In this document: piece after piece, positions 1-8,859 of the stretch
Layout: every line of letters starts with the position of its first letter
Position numbering within the stretch: position 1 is the first letter of the stretch
Assembly (NCBI GenBank): GCA_028821515.1
Contig: JAPPGA010000058.1
Coordinates: forward strand, 62,001 to 126,000
Source: Gammaproteobacteria bacterium
Lineage (GTDB): Bacteria; Pseudomonadota; Gammaproteobacteria; Pseudomonadales; Azotimanducaceae
Direction of reading: 5' to 3'
Length of the DNA stretch: 64,000 nt
Notes under the pieces: generated by a model
Databases searched by the model: none
Told to the model about the DNA's origin: nothing
The model's input: the letters and a program-made list of their open reading frames with translations, nothing else
Made by a program: the position numbers and the translations under genes

Positions 1-674
1 GCGTTGACGATGCGGGACTCGATCTGCACCTGCCGCACCGGGACGTCCAGTTGGGAGATCACGCCCCGCACCTTGGCCAGGTTGTCTGCGGTGTCCGTCA
101 GGACCACGGCGTTCGTGCGCTCGTCGACGATGACGCTGCCGCGCTCGGAAAGCACGGAGGCTTCGGAGTCGCCGCGCGTCAGCAGGCCGAACAGTTCGGA
201 CGCGTTGGCGTACCGGACCTGCATGAACTCGGTCGTGAGTGGCGCGAGTTCAGAGAGCTGTTTGCGGTTGGTGAGTTCGAGCCTCTCGCGTTCGGCCAGC
301 TCATCGGCGGGCGCCACCAGGAGGACGTTGCCTTCGACGCGCTTGCCGAGCCCTCTCGTGCGCAGGATCAGGTCCAGGGCCTGGTCCCATGGCACCTGGT
401 TGAGCCGCAGGGTGACATTGCCCGAGACCGTATCGCTCGCGACCAGGTTGGTTCCCGCGAAGTCGGCGATCAGGAGGAGCGCCGCGCGCACCTCTATGTC
501 CTGGAAGTTGAACGAGAGCTCCTCGCCGCGGTATGTACTGCTCGGCGCGGTTGCTTCCTCCGGGATCGGCGGGGCCTTCGCGTCCGGCTCGTCGTCTGCC
601 ACAGCGGCGAAGTTGCCCGCGAGGAGGGATGCCGCGAGCAGCATCGTCAGGCCAGGTCCGTGCATTGGGTTCAT
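1..674 (-). CDS. pilQ: Type IV pilus secretin PilQ, N-terminal part (runs off the window)
   Basis: Outer-membrane secretin through which the type IV pilus passes; only the first 224 residues are present. A signal peptide (about residues 1-26) and a short acidic linker lead directly into the secretin N0/STN domain from about residue 48 (EELSFNFQDIEV), followed by the typical stretch containing NVTLRLNQVPWDQAL and then the N1 domain. The start codon overlaps the pilP stop as ATGA, so the N-terminus is well fixed. Most PilQ proteins carry one or two peptidoglycan-binding AMIN domains before N0; here there is no room for them. Identity is secure; the secretin core lies outside the window. Confidence 0.92.
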   Translation of the reverse strand, partial: MNPMHGPGLTMLLAASLLAGNFAAVADDEPDAKAPPIPEEATAPSSTYRGEELSFNFQDIEVRAALLLIADFAGTNLVASDTVSGNVTLRLNQVPWDQALDLILRTRGLGKRVEGNVLLVAPADELAERERLELTNRKQLSELAPLTTEFMQVRYANASELFGLLTRGDSEASVLSERGSVIVDERTNAVVLTDTADNLAKVRGVISQLDVPVRQVQIESRIVN

Positions 675-1219
675 TCCGTTCTTCCGTCCCCGAGCCGGCC
701 GGCGAGGGAAATGTACCTTGGACGCTCCATCCACCCTTCGGCGTCGCGAACGACTTCCACCAGTTCGACCCCCGCATCGCCGATAACGCGAATGCGACCG
801 AGGTCGGTCCCCATGTGTTCGCCGACGCCCACGGGGTGGATGGTGCCGGTCGGGTCCTGAACGAGGGCCAGACGCGTCCCGCGGCCGGATAATGTTCCCG
901 CAAGGCGCAGTTGTGCCAGCGGGAATCGCTCGAGATGTGCCTTCACGCGGTCCAGGTCCGGGGCGACCAGGGGCTGGTCGTCCACGGCGAGTGACTCGAG
1001 TGCCCCGGGAGGTTCGAAAGGACTGCGCAGTCCTCGCGCTGCGTAGGCGAACGTTTCGCGGGAAGACGCCGGCGTGTGCGTGTCCGCGACCGAAACGGCT
1101 CCGGACTCCCGGACTGTCCCTTCGGCGAATGCCTGGAGGTCTGCATGCCCGTCATCGTGGCAGCCGGTGACCAGCAGCCCCGCGAGGACTCCCGCCGGAA
1201 TGGCAAGGATTCGTTTCAT
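671..1219 (-). CDS. pilP: Type IV pilus assembly lipoprotein PilP
   Basis: Inner-membrane lipoprotein of the pilus alignment subcomplex that links PilN/PilO to the PilQ secretin. At 182 aa it has the usual family length. A signal peptide ends in the lipobox LVTGC (Cys around residue 20), followed by a low-complexity linker and then the PilP beta-domain, with the family-typical segment LRLAGTLSGRGTRLALVQDP and a following GVGEHMG-type turn. It sits between pilO and pilQ, overlapping each by four bases (ATGA), which implies translational coupling in one pilMNOPQ transcript. Confidence 0.93.
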   Translation of the reverse strand: MKRILAIPAGVLAGLLVTGCHDDGHADLQAFAEGTVRESGAVSVADTHTPASSRETFAYAARGLRSPFEPPGALESLAVDDQPLVAPDLDRVKAHLERFPLAQLRLAGTLSGRGTRLALVQDPTGTIHPVGVGEHMGTDLGRIRVIGDAGVELVEVVRDAEGWMERPRYISLAGRLGDGRTE

Positions 1220-1902
1220 GCCCTATCTCCGGTCTTGCCCGGGACGGGACGTGCGAGGTAACTGTAGGTCTTTGCCAGGATCGCCATCCTGAGCTTCGAT
1301 CCGGCCGGAGACGAACAATGCGTGGGATCGCCACTATCGCAGAGCGAAGTTGTCAACGCGCCGGACTGGTCAGGCTTGCCCTCGGGCACGATCTCGAAAT
1401 CATGCAACGTCACGATCCGGGACAGGGCGGCGACGTCGCTGACGAATGTGCCGATGTCGTGGTAGTAGCCGTGCACCGTGATCCTCATGGGCAACTCCAT
1501 GTAGAAACCCGTCGCCCGTTCTCCCTCGAGATCGATGCCCTCCACGGTCAACCCGTTGGTGATCGCGGCGCGCGATATGTCCTCGATCAGCCCCGGCACC
1601 TCCGTGTCCCTCGGCAACTGGCGCAGCAGCGCCTCGAATTCCGTTGCCAGGCCCTGGTACCGCACGCGCGTCGCGTCCAGTCTGGCTGCGGGAACCGACT
1701 TGCGTTGGTACTCGCCCTTGAGTTCGGTTTCGGACGAAAGGCGCTTGTTCACGGCGTCCTGCTTGCCCGAGAGATACAGCACATGGCCAGCGCCGAGCGT
1801 GAGGCAGAAGCCGGCGGCCAGGACCAATGTCCTGGCGGAACCCGGCCAGGTCCCGATGTCGTTGATATCGAGCCCGCGGAACTGGGCGAACCAGTCACGC
1901 AT
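1216..1902 (-). CDS. pilO: Type IV pilus inner-membrane protein PilO
   Basis: Bitopic inner-membrane protein that pairs with PilN in the pilus alignment complex. A short cytoplasmic N-terminus is followed by one membrane segment (about residues 19-38, LVLAAGFCLTLGAGHVLYL), a coiled-coil-prone stretch and a ferredoxin-like C-terminal domain. I chose the ATG at 1902 (MRDWFAQF), which gives 228 aa and overlaps the pilN stop by 8 bases. A longer in-frame start at 1977 would add 25 residues unlike PilO and overlap pilN by 83 bases. The stop overlaps the pilP start as ATGA. Confidence 0.9.
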   Translation of the reverse strand: MRDWFAQFRGLDINDIGTWPGSARTLVLAAGFCLTLGAGHVLYLSGKQDAVNKRLSSETELKGEYQRKSVPAARLDATRVRYQGLATEFEALLRQLPRDTEVPGLIEDISRAAITNGLTVEGIDLEGERATGFYMELPMRITVHGYYHDIGTFVSDVAALSRIVTLHDFEIVPEGKPDQSGALTTSLCDSGDPTHCSSPAGSKLRMAILAKTYSYLARPVPGKTGDRA

Positions 1903-2524
1903 GCTCCCGGCTCCCGTGTCCTTCCCGGCGACTGCCGCCGGCTTGCGGCGGTTGCGAGCGACGTGGATCACCTTCACCGCGGGTTCGCCGAAAGGTCAGC
2001 TCGAACTCCGATGCTCTTCCGCCATAGTGCGGCCCGTCGCGGATTTCGCTGATACTCTTCAAGTTCGGCTCGGCGAACCAGCGCGAGTCCTGGATGTTGC
2101 GCATCAGCGTGGAGACGCGCTCGTTAGACGCTGCGGCCCCGTGCGCGGTTAACAGGTTGCCGGCCATCGACAGCGACGTGTAGTGGGCGCCATCGGCCAT
2201 CGTCTGCGCGAGGGCGTCGAATACCCGGGCCATCTCCTGCCGATTGCCCTGCAGGGCCCGGGCCACCTCGAGGCGCGACAGAACCCGATCGGTCTCCTCG
2301 CGCAGCGCTTCGATCTCCGCAAGCCGCCGGTCCAGTTCCGAAATCCGTTCCCGCAGGTAGTTGTTGCGGTGGTCCATTTGCCGCGTCTCGACGTCGAGGT
2401 GCCAGCCCCAGGACAGGACCACTGCGATGGCCAGGGCGCTCGACAGGCCGATGTTGACGAAGAATGTTCTCCTGGCGCGCTCGCGTCGCCATTCGCGCCA
2501 GGGCAGGAGATTGATGGTGTTCAT
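1895..2524 (-). CDS. pilN: Type IV pilus assembly protein PilN
   Basis: Inner-membrane partner of PilO whose cytoplasmic N-terminal tail docks onto PilM. The diagnostic PilM-binding motif is at the extreme N-terminus (INLLPWREWRRERARR, residues 4-19), followed by a single membrane segment (about residues 23-43), a coiled coil (about 50-95) and a small periplasmic alpha/beta domain. Length (209 aa) is normal. It overlaps pilM by four bases and pilO by eight, within the pilM-N-O-P-Q order usual for gammaproteobacteria. Confidence 0.93.
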   Translation of the reverse strand: MNTINLLPWREWRRERARRTFFVNIGLSSALAIAVVLSWGWHLDVETRQMDHRNNYLRERISELDRRLAEIEALREETDRVLSRLEVARALQGNRQEMARVFDALAQTMADGAHYTSLSMAGNLLTAHGAAASNERVSTLMRNIQDSRWFAEPNLKSISEIRDGPHYGGRASEFELTFRRTRGEGDPRRSQPPQAGGSRREGHGSREHA

Positions 2525-3600
2525 GGTTCGAATGCCCGGAGCGCGAGCCCGCAGGCGAGCATGAACGCGGGCGCGTTCTCCGCCAGGTCCGGTGTGTCTG
2601 TCGAAGCTGGCACAGTCATGCCGCCGAACGGGTCCGCGACGGCCACGGGCACGCCGAGCACGCGGGCCGCATGACCGGACAGGTTCGGCACGGCGGCCAC
2701 GCCGCCGGCCAGGTAGACCTGGTCCACGCGCCCAGAGGGGTTCGCGGAATAGAAGAACTGGAGCGCGCGCGCCATCTGGTCCAGTAACCCGTTGCGGAAC
2801 TGCGAGAAGATCGGTTCGTCCGGCGGCTCGACCCGTGTTGTGACGCGGGCCGATTCCGTGGCCGAGATGCCGTGGTGTCTCTGGATTTCCTCCGTCAACA
2901 TCCTGCCGCCAGATGCCTGCTCCCGCGTATGCACCAGCTTGTCGCCATTGAGCACGGACAGCGTCGTGGAGCTGGCCCCGATGTCGAAGATGGCGGCGTG
3001 GGAACCGAAATCGGGTTGCAGGAGTTCGAACGCCCGCGCCAACGCGAAGGCCTCGATGTCGAGAACCCGTGCCTTGAGACCGCCGAGTTCCACCGCATCT
3101 TCGAGCAGCTCGGCATCGTCCCTGCGGCAGGCGGCGAACAGGACCTCGACCCGCGTGGGGTCGCGTTCGCTCAGGTGGAGCACTTCGAAGTCGATGGCGG
3201 CGGCCTCGGCCGGGTAAGGCAGGTGGTCCGAGGCCTGCAGGGCGATCTCACTCTCCATTTCCTCGTCCGACAGCGATGCGTCCATTTCGATCACCTTCGT
3301 GAGCGCGGCAGTGCCGCCGATTGCGACTGCGGCGCGTCTGGTGCCGGGCCGCGTTCGCCGCGCAAGGCGTTTAATCGCTTCACCAACGCCTTCGGCATCA
3401 CTAATATGCGTCCCTGACGCGCGTGCATGCGTTTCGGGCGCGGCGCGCGGCGGCACGGGTTCGATGCCGCACGATTCCAGGGTCAGGCGGCCGTCGCGCT
3501 TCGAGAGTTCCATGAGCTTCACCGAGGTCGAACCAATGTCCAAACCAACGAGAGAGTCGGGCTTGCTTCGAAACACCAAGAGTCCTTCCGGTAACGCCAT
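2521..3600 (-). CDS. pilM: Type IV pilus assembly ATPase-like protein PilM
   Basis: Cytoplasmic actin-fold (FtsA-like) ring protein that couples pilus motor components to PilN/PilO. The phosphate-1 motif GLDIGSTSVKLMEL appears about 19 residues from the start, the second nucleotide-binding motif AIFDIGASSTTLSVL about two thirds through, and VYLAGGVAAVPNLSG near the C-terminus. The ATG at 3600 gives 359 aa, close to the usual length. The longer frame to 3768 would run into the divergent mrcA gene and adds unrelated residues. No strong Shine-Dalgarno sequence precedes this start. Only 21 bases separate it from mrcA. Confidence 0.92.
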   Translation of the reverse strand: MALPEGLLVFRSKPDSLVGLDIGSTSVKLMELSKRDGRLTLESCGIEPVPPRAAPETHARASGTHISDAEGVGEAIKRLARRTRPGTRRAAVAIGGTAALTKVIEMDASLSDEEMESEIALQASDHLPYPAEAAAIDFEVLHLSERDPTRVEVLFAACRRDDAELLEDAVELGGLKARVLDIEAFALARAFELLQPDFGSHAAIFDIGASSTTLSVLNGDKLVHTREQASGGRMLTEEIQRHHGISATESARVTTRVEPPDEPIFSQFRNGLLDQMARALQFFYSANPSGRVDQVYLAGGVAAVPNLSGHAARVLGVPVAVADPFGGMTVPASTDTPDLAENAPAFMLACGLALRAFEP

Positions 3601-3621
3601 TGAAGCCCGGGGGAGCTGGGC

Positions 3622-6147
3622 ATGAGCCCGCGATCCACCCGTTTCTGGAAGACGATTATCTGGCTCGGGCTCGCTGCTGTCTGTGGGGCATTGACGATTC
3701 TGGCTGGCGGATATCTCTACCTCAATCCGCAAGTTCCCGCCGCATCGACCTACCAGAATTATCGGCACGAGGCGCCGCTACGGATCTACTCGTCGGACGG
3801 CGCGCTACTTGGCGAGTTCGGCGAGCGCCGGCTGATCCCGGTCCGGCTGGTTGATGTGCCGATGGACTTCCGCAATGCGCTGGTGAATACCGAGGACAAG
3901 CGTTTCTACGAGCACTCCGGCATCGACTACATCTCTCTCGCAAACGATACGATTCGGTTGCTGCTCAATCCCACCGGGGTGCGCACCGGCGCGTCGACGA
4001 TCACCATGCAGCTTGCGAAGAACGTCTCGCTGTCGCTCGAGCAGACATTCATCCGCAAGTTCAAGGAGATGCTGCTTGCGCTCAAGATCGAGCAGGAGTT
4101 GACGAAGGACGAGATCCTCGAGCTCTACATCAATATCGCGCCGTTCGGAAAGCGCGCCTACGGCGCGCAGGCGGCGGCATACACGTACTACGGCAAGCCG
4201 CTCGACAGGCTCAACGTGGCGCAGCTCGCCATGTTGGCGGGCATACCGAAACGCCCCGAAGCGGGCAATCCGGTCAACGGCCCGGAGTGGGCGGTACGCC
4301 GCAGGAACCTGGTCCTGCGGCGCATGTTCGAGCAGGGATCGATTGATCAGCCGGCATACGAGGAAGCCCGTGATGCGCCGATCACGGCGGCGGTATACCA
4401 GCGCGAGATCGATCTGCCGGCACCCCATGTCGCCGAGTGGGCGCGGCAGGAACTCGAGGACCGTTACGGCCCCGAGATCTACCACTTGGGCCACGAGGTG
4501 TTCACCACGGTCGACAGTACGCTACAGGCGAGGGCCATCGGGGCCCTGCGGCGCGGCCTGATCGACTATGACCGGCGCCATGGCTATCGGGGTCCCGAGG
4601 ATAGGGTGCACATCGACCTGGACGCGGAAGTGCCCGGGGGGCTTGATGCCGCCGAAACGCTGGAAATGTCGGAGTCCCCGGCCGAACCGGGTGAAGAAGG
4701 TGAAGAAGAAGTGGCAGCGGACGATGTGCCGTCACCGCTGGCGGACCCCCGCGCACCGGCATATCTCGCTGCCATGGAAGAAGTTCAGCCGTCCGGCGAC
4801 CTGTTTCCGGCGATCGTGACGCATGTCGGTGAGAGGACATTTGCCGCGCTCACGAAGGACGGCGAGGAGGCCGTCGTCGCGTGGGAGGGCATGCGATGGG
4901 CACGGCCCTATATCGATACGGACGCCATGGGGCCCCGGCCCAGGGCGGCGTCGGACATCGTTGCCGTGGGCGATCTCGTTCGTCTGCAGATGTTCGAGGG
5001 CGCCTGGCGCCTGGCGCAGTTGCCCGACATCGAGGGCGCCATCATCGCGCTGCGGCCGACGGACGGCGCCGTGCTGGCGCTGTCGGGAGGCTTCGACTTC
5101 GCGCGCAGCCAGTACGACCACGCGCTGCAGGCGGCACGGCAGCCTGGCTCTGGATTCAAGCCCTTCATCTATTCGGCGGCGCTGGCAAATGGCGTCACCC
5201 CCGCAAGCATCTTCGTGGATGCGCCGTTGGTGTTCGAGGACGAGACGCTCGAGCAGGTCTACCGGCCGCGCAACGACGACAACCAGTTCAGCGGTCCAAT
5301 GCCCTTGCGCCGGGCTCTGTACCGGTCACGGAACCTCGTGTCCATCCGCGTGCTGCTCGAGATCGGCGTCAGCGAGACCCTCGATCACGTCAAGCGATTC
5401 GGGTTCGACACAAGCACCTTTCCCCGGAATTCGCAGCTCGCCATAGGCGGTGGGACGATGGCCGTGACCCCGATCAGCATGGCGCGGGCATACGCGATGA
5501 TCGCGAATGGGGGCTACGCCGTGGAACCCCATGTCGTCGGCCACGTGACGACCCAGATGGGCGAAATGGTCCTCGAACCCCGCTACCCCGAAGTCTGTAC
5601 GGATTGCGCGGAGCGTGATCCCGAGGAAGGCGGTGCGGAGCCGGACGACCGTGTGCCGGCCGAGCAGGCGGTGGATGGACGCAACACGTTCATCCTCCAC
5701 TCGATGCTCAAGGACGTGGTCAAGCGGGGGACGGGGCGCCGTGCGCTGGAACTCGACCGGAGCGACCTGGCGGGCAAGACGGGGACCACGAATGACGCGG
5801 CGGACACCTGGTTCAACGGTTTTGCCGAAGACATCGCCACAACCGTCTGGGTCGGTTTCGACGACTATCGCCCGGTGGGCCGGAACGAATACGGCTCGAC
5901 GACGCCGCTCTCGATCTGGATCGATTTCATGCGCGACGCCCTTGCCGGGCGACCGGAGGTGACGCCCTCGCAACCGGAAGGCGTCATCACCCTGAAGATC
6001 GACCCTGCCACGGGACGCGTGGCGCGGCCAGCGCAGGAGGGCGCGGTATTCGAATACTTCCTGGAAGAGTTTGCGCCCACCGAGGACGGGTCGGGCCGAT
6101 TCATCCGTCCGCCGTCCGATGAGGTGACGCCGGAAGAGATCTTCTGA
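3622..6147 (+). CDS. mrcA: Penicillin-binding protein 1A (bifunctional peptidoglycan synthase)
   Basis: Class A PBP, 841 aa, that polymerises lipid II and cross-links peptidoglycan. One N-terminal membrane anchor (about residues 11-33) precedes the GT51 transglycosylase domain (EDKRFYEHSGID from residue 91, GASTITMQLAKN next). An acidic OB-like insert (about residues 345-380, rich in Glu) precedes the transpeptidase domain, with SGFK (Ser510, Lys513), SRN (569-571) and KTG (719-721). All catalytic motifs are intact. GGGGGAG at 3609-3615 is a good ribosome binding site. It is divergent from pilM and convergent with the M48 protease, three bases away. Confidence 0.95.
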   Translation: MSPRSTRFWKTIIWLGLAAVCGALTILAGGYLYLNPQVPAASTYQNYRHEAPLRIYSSDGALLGEFGERRLIPVRLVDVPMDFRNALVNTEDKRFYEHSGIDYISLANDTIRLLLNPTGVRTGASTITMQLAKNVSLSLEQTFIRKFKEMLLALKIEQELTKDEILELYINIAPFGKRAYGAQAAAYTYYGKPLDRLNVAQLAMLAGIPKRPEAGNPVNGPEWAVRRRNLVLRRMFEQGSIDQPAYEEARDAPITAAVYQREIDLPAPHVAEWARQELEDRYGPEIYHLGHEVFTTVDSTLQARAIGALRRGLIDYDRRHGYRGPEDRVHIDLDAEVPGGLDAAETLEMSESPAEPGEEGEEEVAADDVPSPLADPRAPAYLAAMEEVQPSGDLFPAIVTHVGERTFAALTKDGEEAVVAWEGMRWARPYIDTDAMGPRPRAASDIVAVGDLVRLQMFEGAWRLAQLPDIEGAIIALRPTDGAVLALSGGFDFARSQYDHALQAARQPGSGFKPFIYSAALANGVTPASIFVDAPLVFEDETLEQVYRPRNDDNQFSGPMPLRRALYRSRNLVSIRVLLEIGVSETLDHVKRFGFDTSTFPRNSQLAIGGGTMAVTPISMARAYAMIANGGYAVEPHVVGHVTTQMGEMVLEPRYPEVCTDCAERDPEEGGAEPDDRVPAEQAVDGRNTFILHSMLKDVVKRGTGRRALELDRSDLAGKTGTTNDAADTWFNGFAEDIATTVWVGFDDYRPVGRNEYGSTTPLSIWIDFMRDALAGRPEVTPSQPEGVITLKIDPATGRVARPAQEGAVFEYFLEEFAPTEDGSGRFIRPPSDEVTPEEIF

Positions 6148-6150
6148 GGG

Positions 6151-7539
6151 CTATTCGACGACCTTGATGTAGTTTCCCGCGCGGGGTTCGCCGTTGGGAT
6201 ACCCGGCGTTGAGCAACCGCAACCTTTCCTCGGCATGTCTTTCGATTGGCGATGTGCGGGCGAGATCCGCGTAAGTCACGTCGGGTTCGGCGACCTTGAC
6301 GCGAATCCGCAGCTTGTTGGCGACCTTGGCGTCTTCGGCCGTCATGTTGCGCACGGAGTGTATGGTCGCGATGAAGTCCTTTCTGAACGCGTCCGCATCG
6401 CCGTCCGGACCCGCCTCACCGCTGAACAGGTATGCGCTGCGGCCACGGTACAGAACCCCGATCAGCTTTACTTTGGCGTCGGTGCCTTCGTTGTCGACTT
6501 CGCCGATGTAAGCGTCGAAACCGTTGATCTCGACGGCTTCGCCGCTCTTGATGTCGTCCCGCTTCAGGGTTTCCGTGAGGAACTCCAGCGGTGAGAGCCG
6601 ACCGTCTATCACGTGATAGCCAAGGCTGATGAACGCCTCGGCGGTGCCGCCGGGCGCGGTGCCGCTAACCTCGGTCTGTAGCTTGACCACCGTCCAGTCG
6701 TCCGGAAACTCCACCACGAGTCGCAGGGCGCCATGGTAGAAGATGGTGTCCCGAACCACTCCGTTCGCACCTTGGTCGCCGTAGACCATGCCGTCGATCA
6801 TCTCCCAGAAGTCGCGTAGCGGTTCGACGGTTTGGCTGGCGTTGAACGACTGCTGCGCAAACGCCACCGTGTCATGCAGGCGCTTATCGTTCTTCGGATG
6901 CGTTCGATAGAGGCCGTGGTAGATGGTGGGTCGCTTTTCGACCTGCGTTGCAAAGATGTCGTCTTCTTTCAGCACCTGCAACATGTCGATGATCGCCAGC
7001 GGGTTGTAGCCGGCTTTTGCCATGTACTCGCCACCCAGGCGGTCGGCTTCCAGTTCTTGTTCGACTTTGAACTTGAGAGCCTGTTGCGCGGTTGCGGTGT
7101 CGGCAACGCCCATCAGGTCGCCGACGCCCGTGGCCAGCCAGGAGACGAGGCCGAGCGACTTGCCCAGCAACCTCCTGTTTCGAAATTCACGGTGGTGACG
7201 CGCCGTGACGTGGGCTATTTCATGTCCGATGAGCGCGGCGAGTTCATCCTCGCTCGACATGTACACCAGGATTCCGCGATTGATGTCAATGTAGCCGTCG
7301 CGCGTGGCAGAAGCGTTGATCTCCGAATCATCGATCACGTAGAAGTGGTATTTCCTGTTCCAGTGGGGCGTGTACGCGAGTACGCGTTCACCGATTTCCT
7401 GCACGTACGTCTGCCAGGACTCATCGTCGTAGACGAAGCCCTTGTCGAGGGCTTCCAGGTACATCTTCTCGCCGGGCCCCGGTCCCGCCGCAACGTGCAG
7501 GGAGGCAGCGAGCAAGGCGAGTTTGACCAGTCTACGCAT
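6151..7539 (-). CDS. Secreted M48-family zinc metalloprotease
   Basis: Envelope metalloprotease of the M48B/BepA-LoiP type. A signal peptide (residues 1-19, LVKLALLAASLHVAAG) is followed by the peptidase domain with HEIAH (His106, Glu107, His110) and the downstream zinc-ligand region ELEADRLGGEYM. The C-terminal half (about residues 250-460) lacks the TPR repeats of BepA and is instead a beta-rich region with a final segment (RIRVKVAEPDVTYADLA) resembling the C-terminus of other M48-containing lipoproteins. It probably processes or clears outer-membrane proteins. Its exact substrate cannot be read from the sequence. Confidence 0.85.
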   Translation of the reverse strand: MRRLVKLALLAASLHVAAGPGPGEKMYLEALDKGFVYDDESWQTYVQEIGERVLAYTPHWNRKYHFYVIDDSEINASATRDGYIDINRGILVYMSSEDELAALIGHEIAHVTARHHREFRNRRLLGKSLGLVSWLATGVGDLMGVADTATAQQALKFKVEQELEADRLGGEYMAKAGYNPLAIIDMLQVLKEDDIFATQVEKRPTIYHGLYRTHPKNDKRLHDTVAFAQQSFNASQTVEPLRDFWEMIDGMVYGDQGANGVVRDTIFYHGALRLVVEFPDDWTVVKLQTEVSGTAPGGTAEAFISLGYHVIDGRLSPLEFLTETLKRDDIKSGEAVEINGFDAYIGEVDNEGTDAKVKLIGVLYRGRSAYLFSGEAGPDGDADAFRKDFIATIHSVRNMTAEDAKVANKLRIRVKVAEPDVTYADLARTSPIERHAEERLRLLNAGYPNGEPRAGNYIKVVE

Positions 7540-7703
7540 GTCGAATCCGTGCGCGGTAAGCCACTTGGACGATTCTACACGTAACTGGTTTCACTCCCTG
7601 AATGCCGGATAAAGGCCGCGCTGATCGCGCGAGGGCGTTCAGGCGCAGGGAACCTGTCCCCGAAAAGATAAAGCTGCTCGTTGAGGTGGGGGCCGACCCG
7701 GCG

Positions 7704-7916
7704 TCAGATCGTCGAACGGTTGCCGAATCGCTTGCGGAATCGCTCTACTCGACCGCCGGCGTCGACGATCTTCTGCTTGCCCGTGTAGAACGGGTGGCAT
7801 TGGGCGCAGACGTCGATGTGGATGTCCTCGCCCAGGGTGGATCGGGTCTTGATGACGTTCCCGCAGCTACAGGTCGCGGTGATCTCGCCGTAGTCGGGAT
7901 GGATACCTGGTTTCAC
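7704..7916 (-). CDS. rpmE: 50S ribosomal protein bL31 (zinc-binding type)
   Basis: Seventy-residue ribosomal protein starting MKPGIHPDY and carrying the C+ zinc ligands CSCG (residues 16-19) and CAQC (about 37-40), followed by the invariant [12 protein letters not shown] segment and the basic C-terminus [11 protein letters not shown]. The cysteines mark it as the zinc-containing paralogue used under zinc-replete conditions; no zinc-free paralogue or Zur box is visible nearby. It appears monocistronic; the 164 bases to the M48 gene hold nothing recognised. Confidence 0.95.
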   Translation of the reverse strand: MKPGIHPDYGEITATCSCGNVIKTRSTLGEDIHIDVCAQCHPFYTGKQKIVDAGGRVERFRKRFGNRSTI

Positions 7917-7982
7917 GCTGACATTTCACCAATGGCTTGGGAGGAAGCGGAGTTTAGGAGGCACCACCGTTGTTGACAAGCG

Positions 7983-8009
7983 CGAAGGCGGTCTTTGCCG
8001 TCGCCTTCG
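7983..8009 (-). terminator. Hairpin downstream of the aldolase gene, possible terminator
   Basis: Perfect eight-base stem CGAAGGCG / CGCCTTCG with an 11-base loop, 26 bases beyond the stop of the HpcH-type aldolase and before rpmE on the same strand. There is no U-tract, so intrinsic termination is uncertain; it could instead be a transcript-stabilising 3' hairpin. Confidence 0.3.
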
Positions 8010-8034
8010 TGCTCCGCGGGCGAGACTCCGGCCC

Positions 8035-8781
8035 TCACCGGACCTTCGAGAGGCCGCTCCGGATGCCTTCGGTCGCCCAGTCCGCCCACGGAATGGTGAA
8101 CATCCGGAATCCCTTCTCCTGCAGCACGGCGGTCGGGATGGGCGGCGGTGCGAAGTACATGCCCGCCGTGACGCCGGCGTTCGCGCATGCCGCTCCAATC
8201 TTGTCCAGCGTCGCGTGATACTTGGGGTTGGTGTAATCGAGCGGCACGTCAATGTTGATCGAAAGGTCGGAAGGTCCCACCAGGAGTACGTCGATCCCGG
8301 GAACGGCGAGTATCTCGTCGATGCAGTCGAGCGCTTGCTGTGTCTCGATCATCGGGGCGATGAGCAACTGCGCGTTCACGTGGTCCATGTATTCGCGATA
8401 GCTGTCGAATTCACCCCAGTCGCCCCGCATGCCGGCGGAACTCCGGACCCCTTCGAAGGGGTATTTGCACCAACTCACCATGTTCGCAGCTTCTTCAGGG
8501 GTGTTGACCATGGGCACGACGATACCCTTCGCCCCGATATCGAGCGCGTAGCAGATCTGGTCGGGCCGGAGGTCTCCAACCCTGACGATCGGAATCGCCG
8601 GAGTGCCCCGCGTAGCGGCAACCGCGCCCGCCAATCCCTTGATGTCATCGGTCGAGTGCTGCGTATCGAACAGGATGTAGTCGTAGCCGGAGTTTGCGAG
8701 AAAGGGAACGTCGGCGTTGGCGCGTGCAGTGGTACCAACTGCCGTCTTTCCGGCCTTGAGCATGTCTTTGACGCGGTTCAT
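8035..8781 (-). CDS. HpcH/HpaI-family class II aldolase
   Basis: TIM-barrel aldolase (248 aa) of the 2-keto-3-deoxy-acid family, which cleaves 4-hydroxy-2-oxo acids to pyruvate and an aldehyde with a divalent metal. Visible family features are FDTQHSTDD near residue 38 (active-site base region), the glycine-rich GAKGIVVPMVNTPEEA, the metal-ligand glutamate in APMIETQQAL, and LLVGPSDLSIN with the aspartate ligand. The pyruvate-binding arginine in PIVRVGD is present. The substrate cannot be assigned: 2-dehydro-3-deoxyglucarate and 2,4-dihydroxyhept-2-enedioate aldolases look alike. It stands alone. Confidence 0.8.
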   Translation of the reverse strand: MNRVKDMLKAGKTAVGTTARANADVPFLANSGYDYILFDTQHSTDDIKGLAGAVAATRGTPAIPIVRVGDLRPDQICYALDIGAKGIVVPMVNTPEEAANMVSWCKYPFEGVRSSAGMRGDWGEFDSYREYMDHVNAQLLIAPMIETQQALDCIDEILAVPGIDVLLVGPSDLSINIDVPLDYTNPKYHATLDKIGAACANAGVTAGMYFAPPPIPTAVLQEKGFRMFTIPWADWATEGIRSGLSKVR

Positions 8782-8859
8782 TCAGGTAAGCCTTGTGCGA
8801 GAGGAGCGCCAAACATAAGTGGTGCTGGCGGAAAGTGCCACTATTGCCAGAGCCATCGC

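Noticed and set aside
51-860. Long plus-strand reading frames across the pil genes
   Set aside because: They are antisense to pilQ and pilP, whose frames are well conserved; typical GC-rich shadow frames.
1049-1064. AACGTTTCGC near-palindrome resembling the LacI operator core; similar AACGTTTC at about 9250 and 27530
   Set aside because: All lie inside coding sequence (pilP, macro-domain gene, xdhC) and lack the TTAAAC half-site; they show that the core alone arises by chance.
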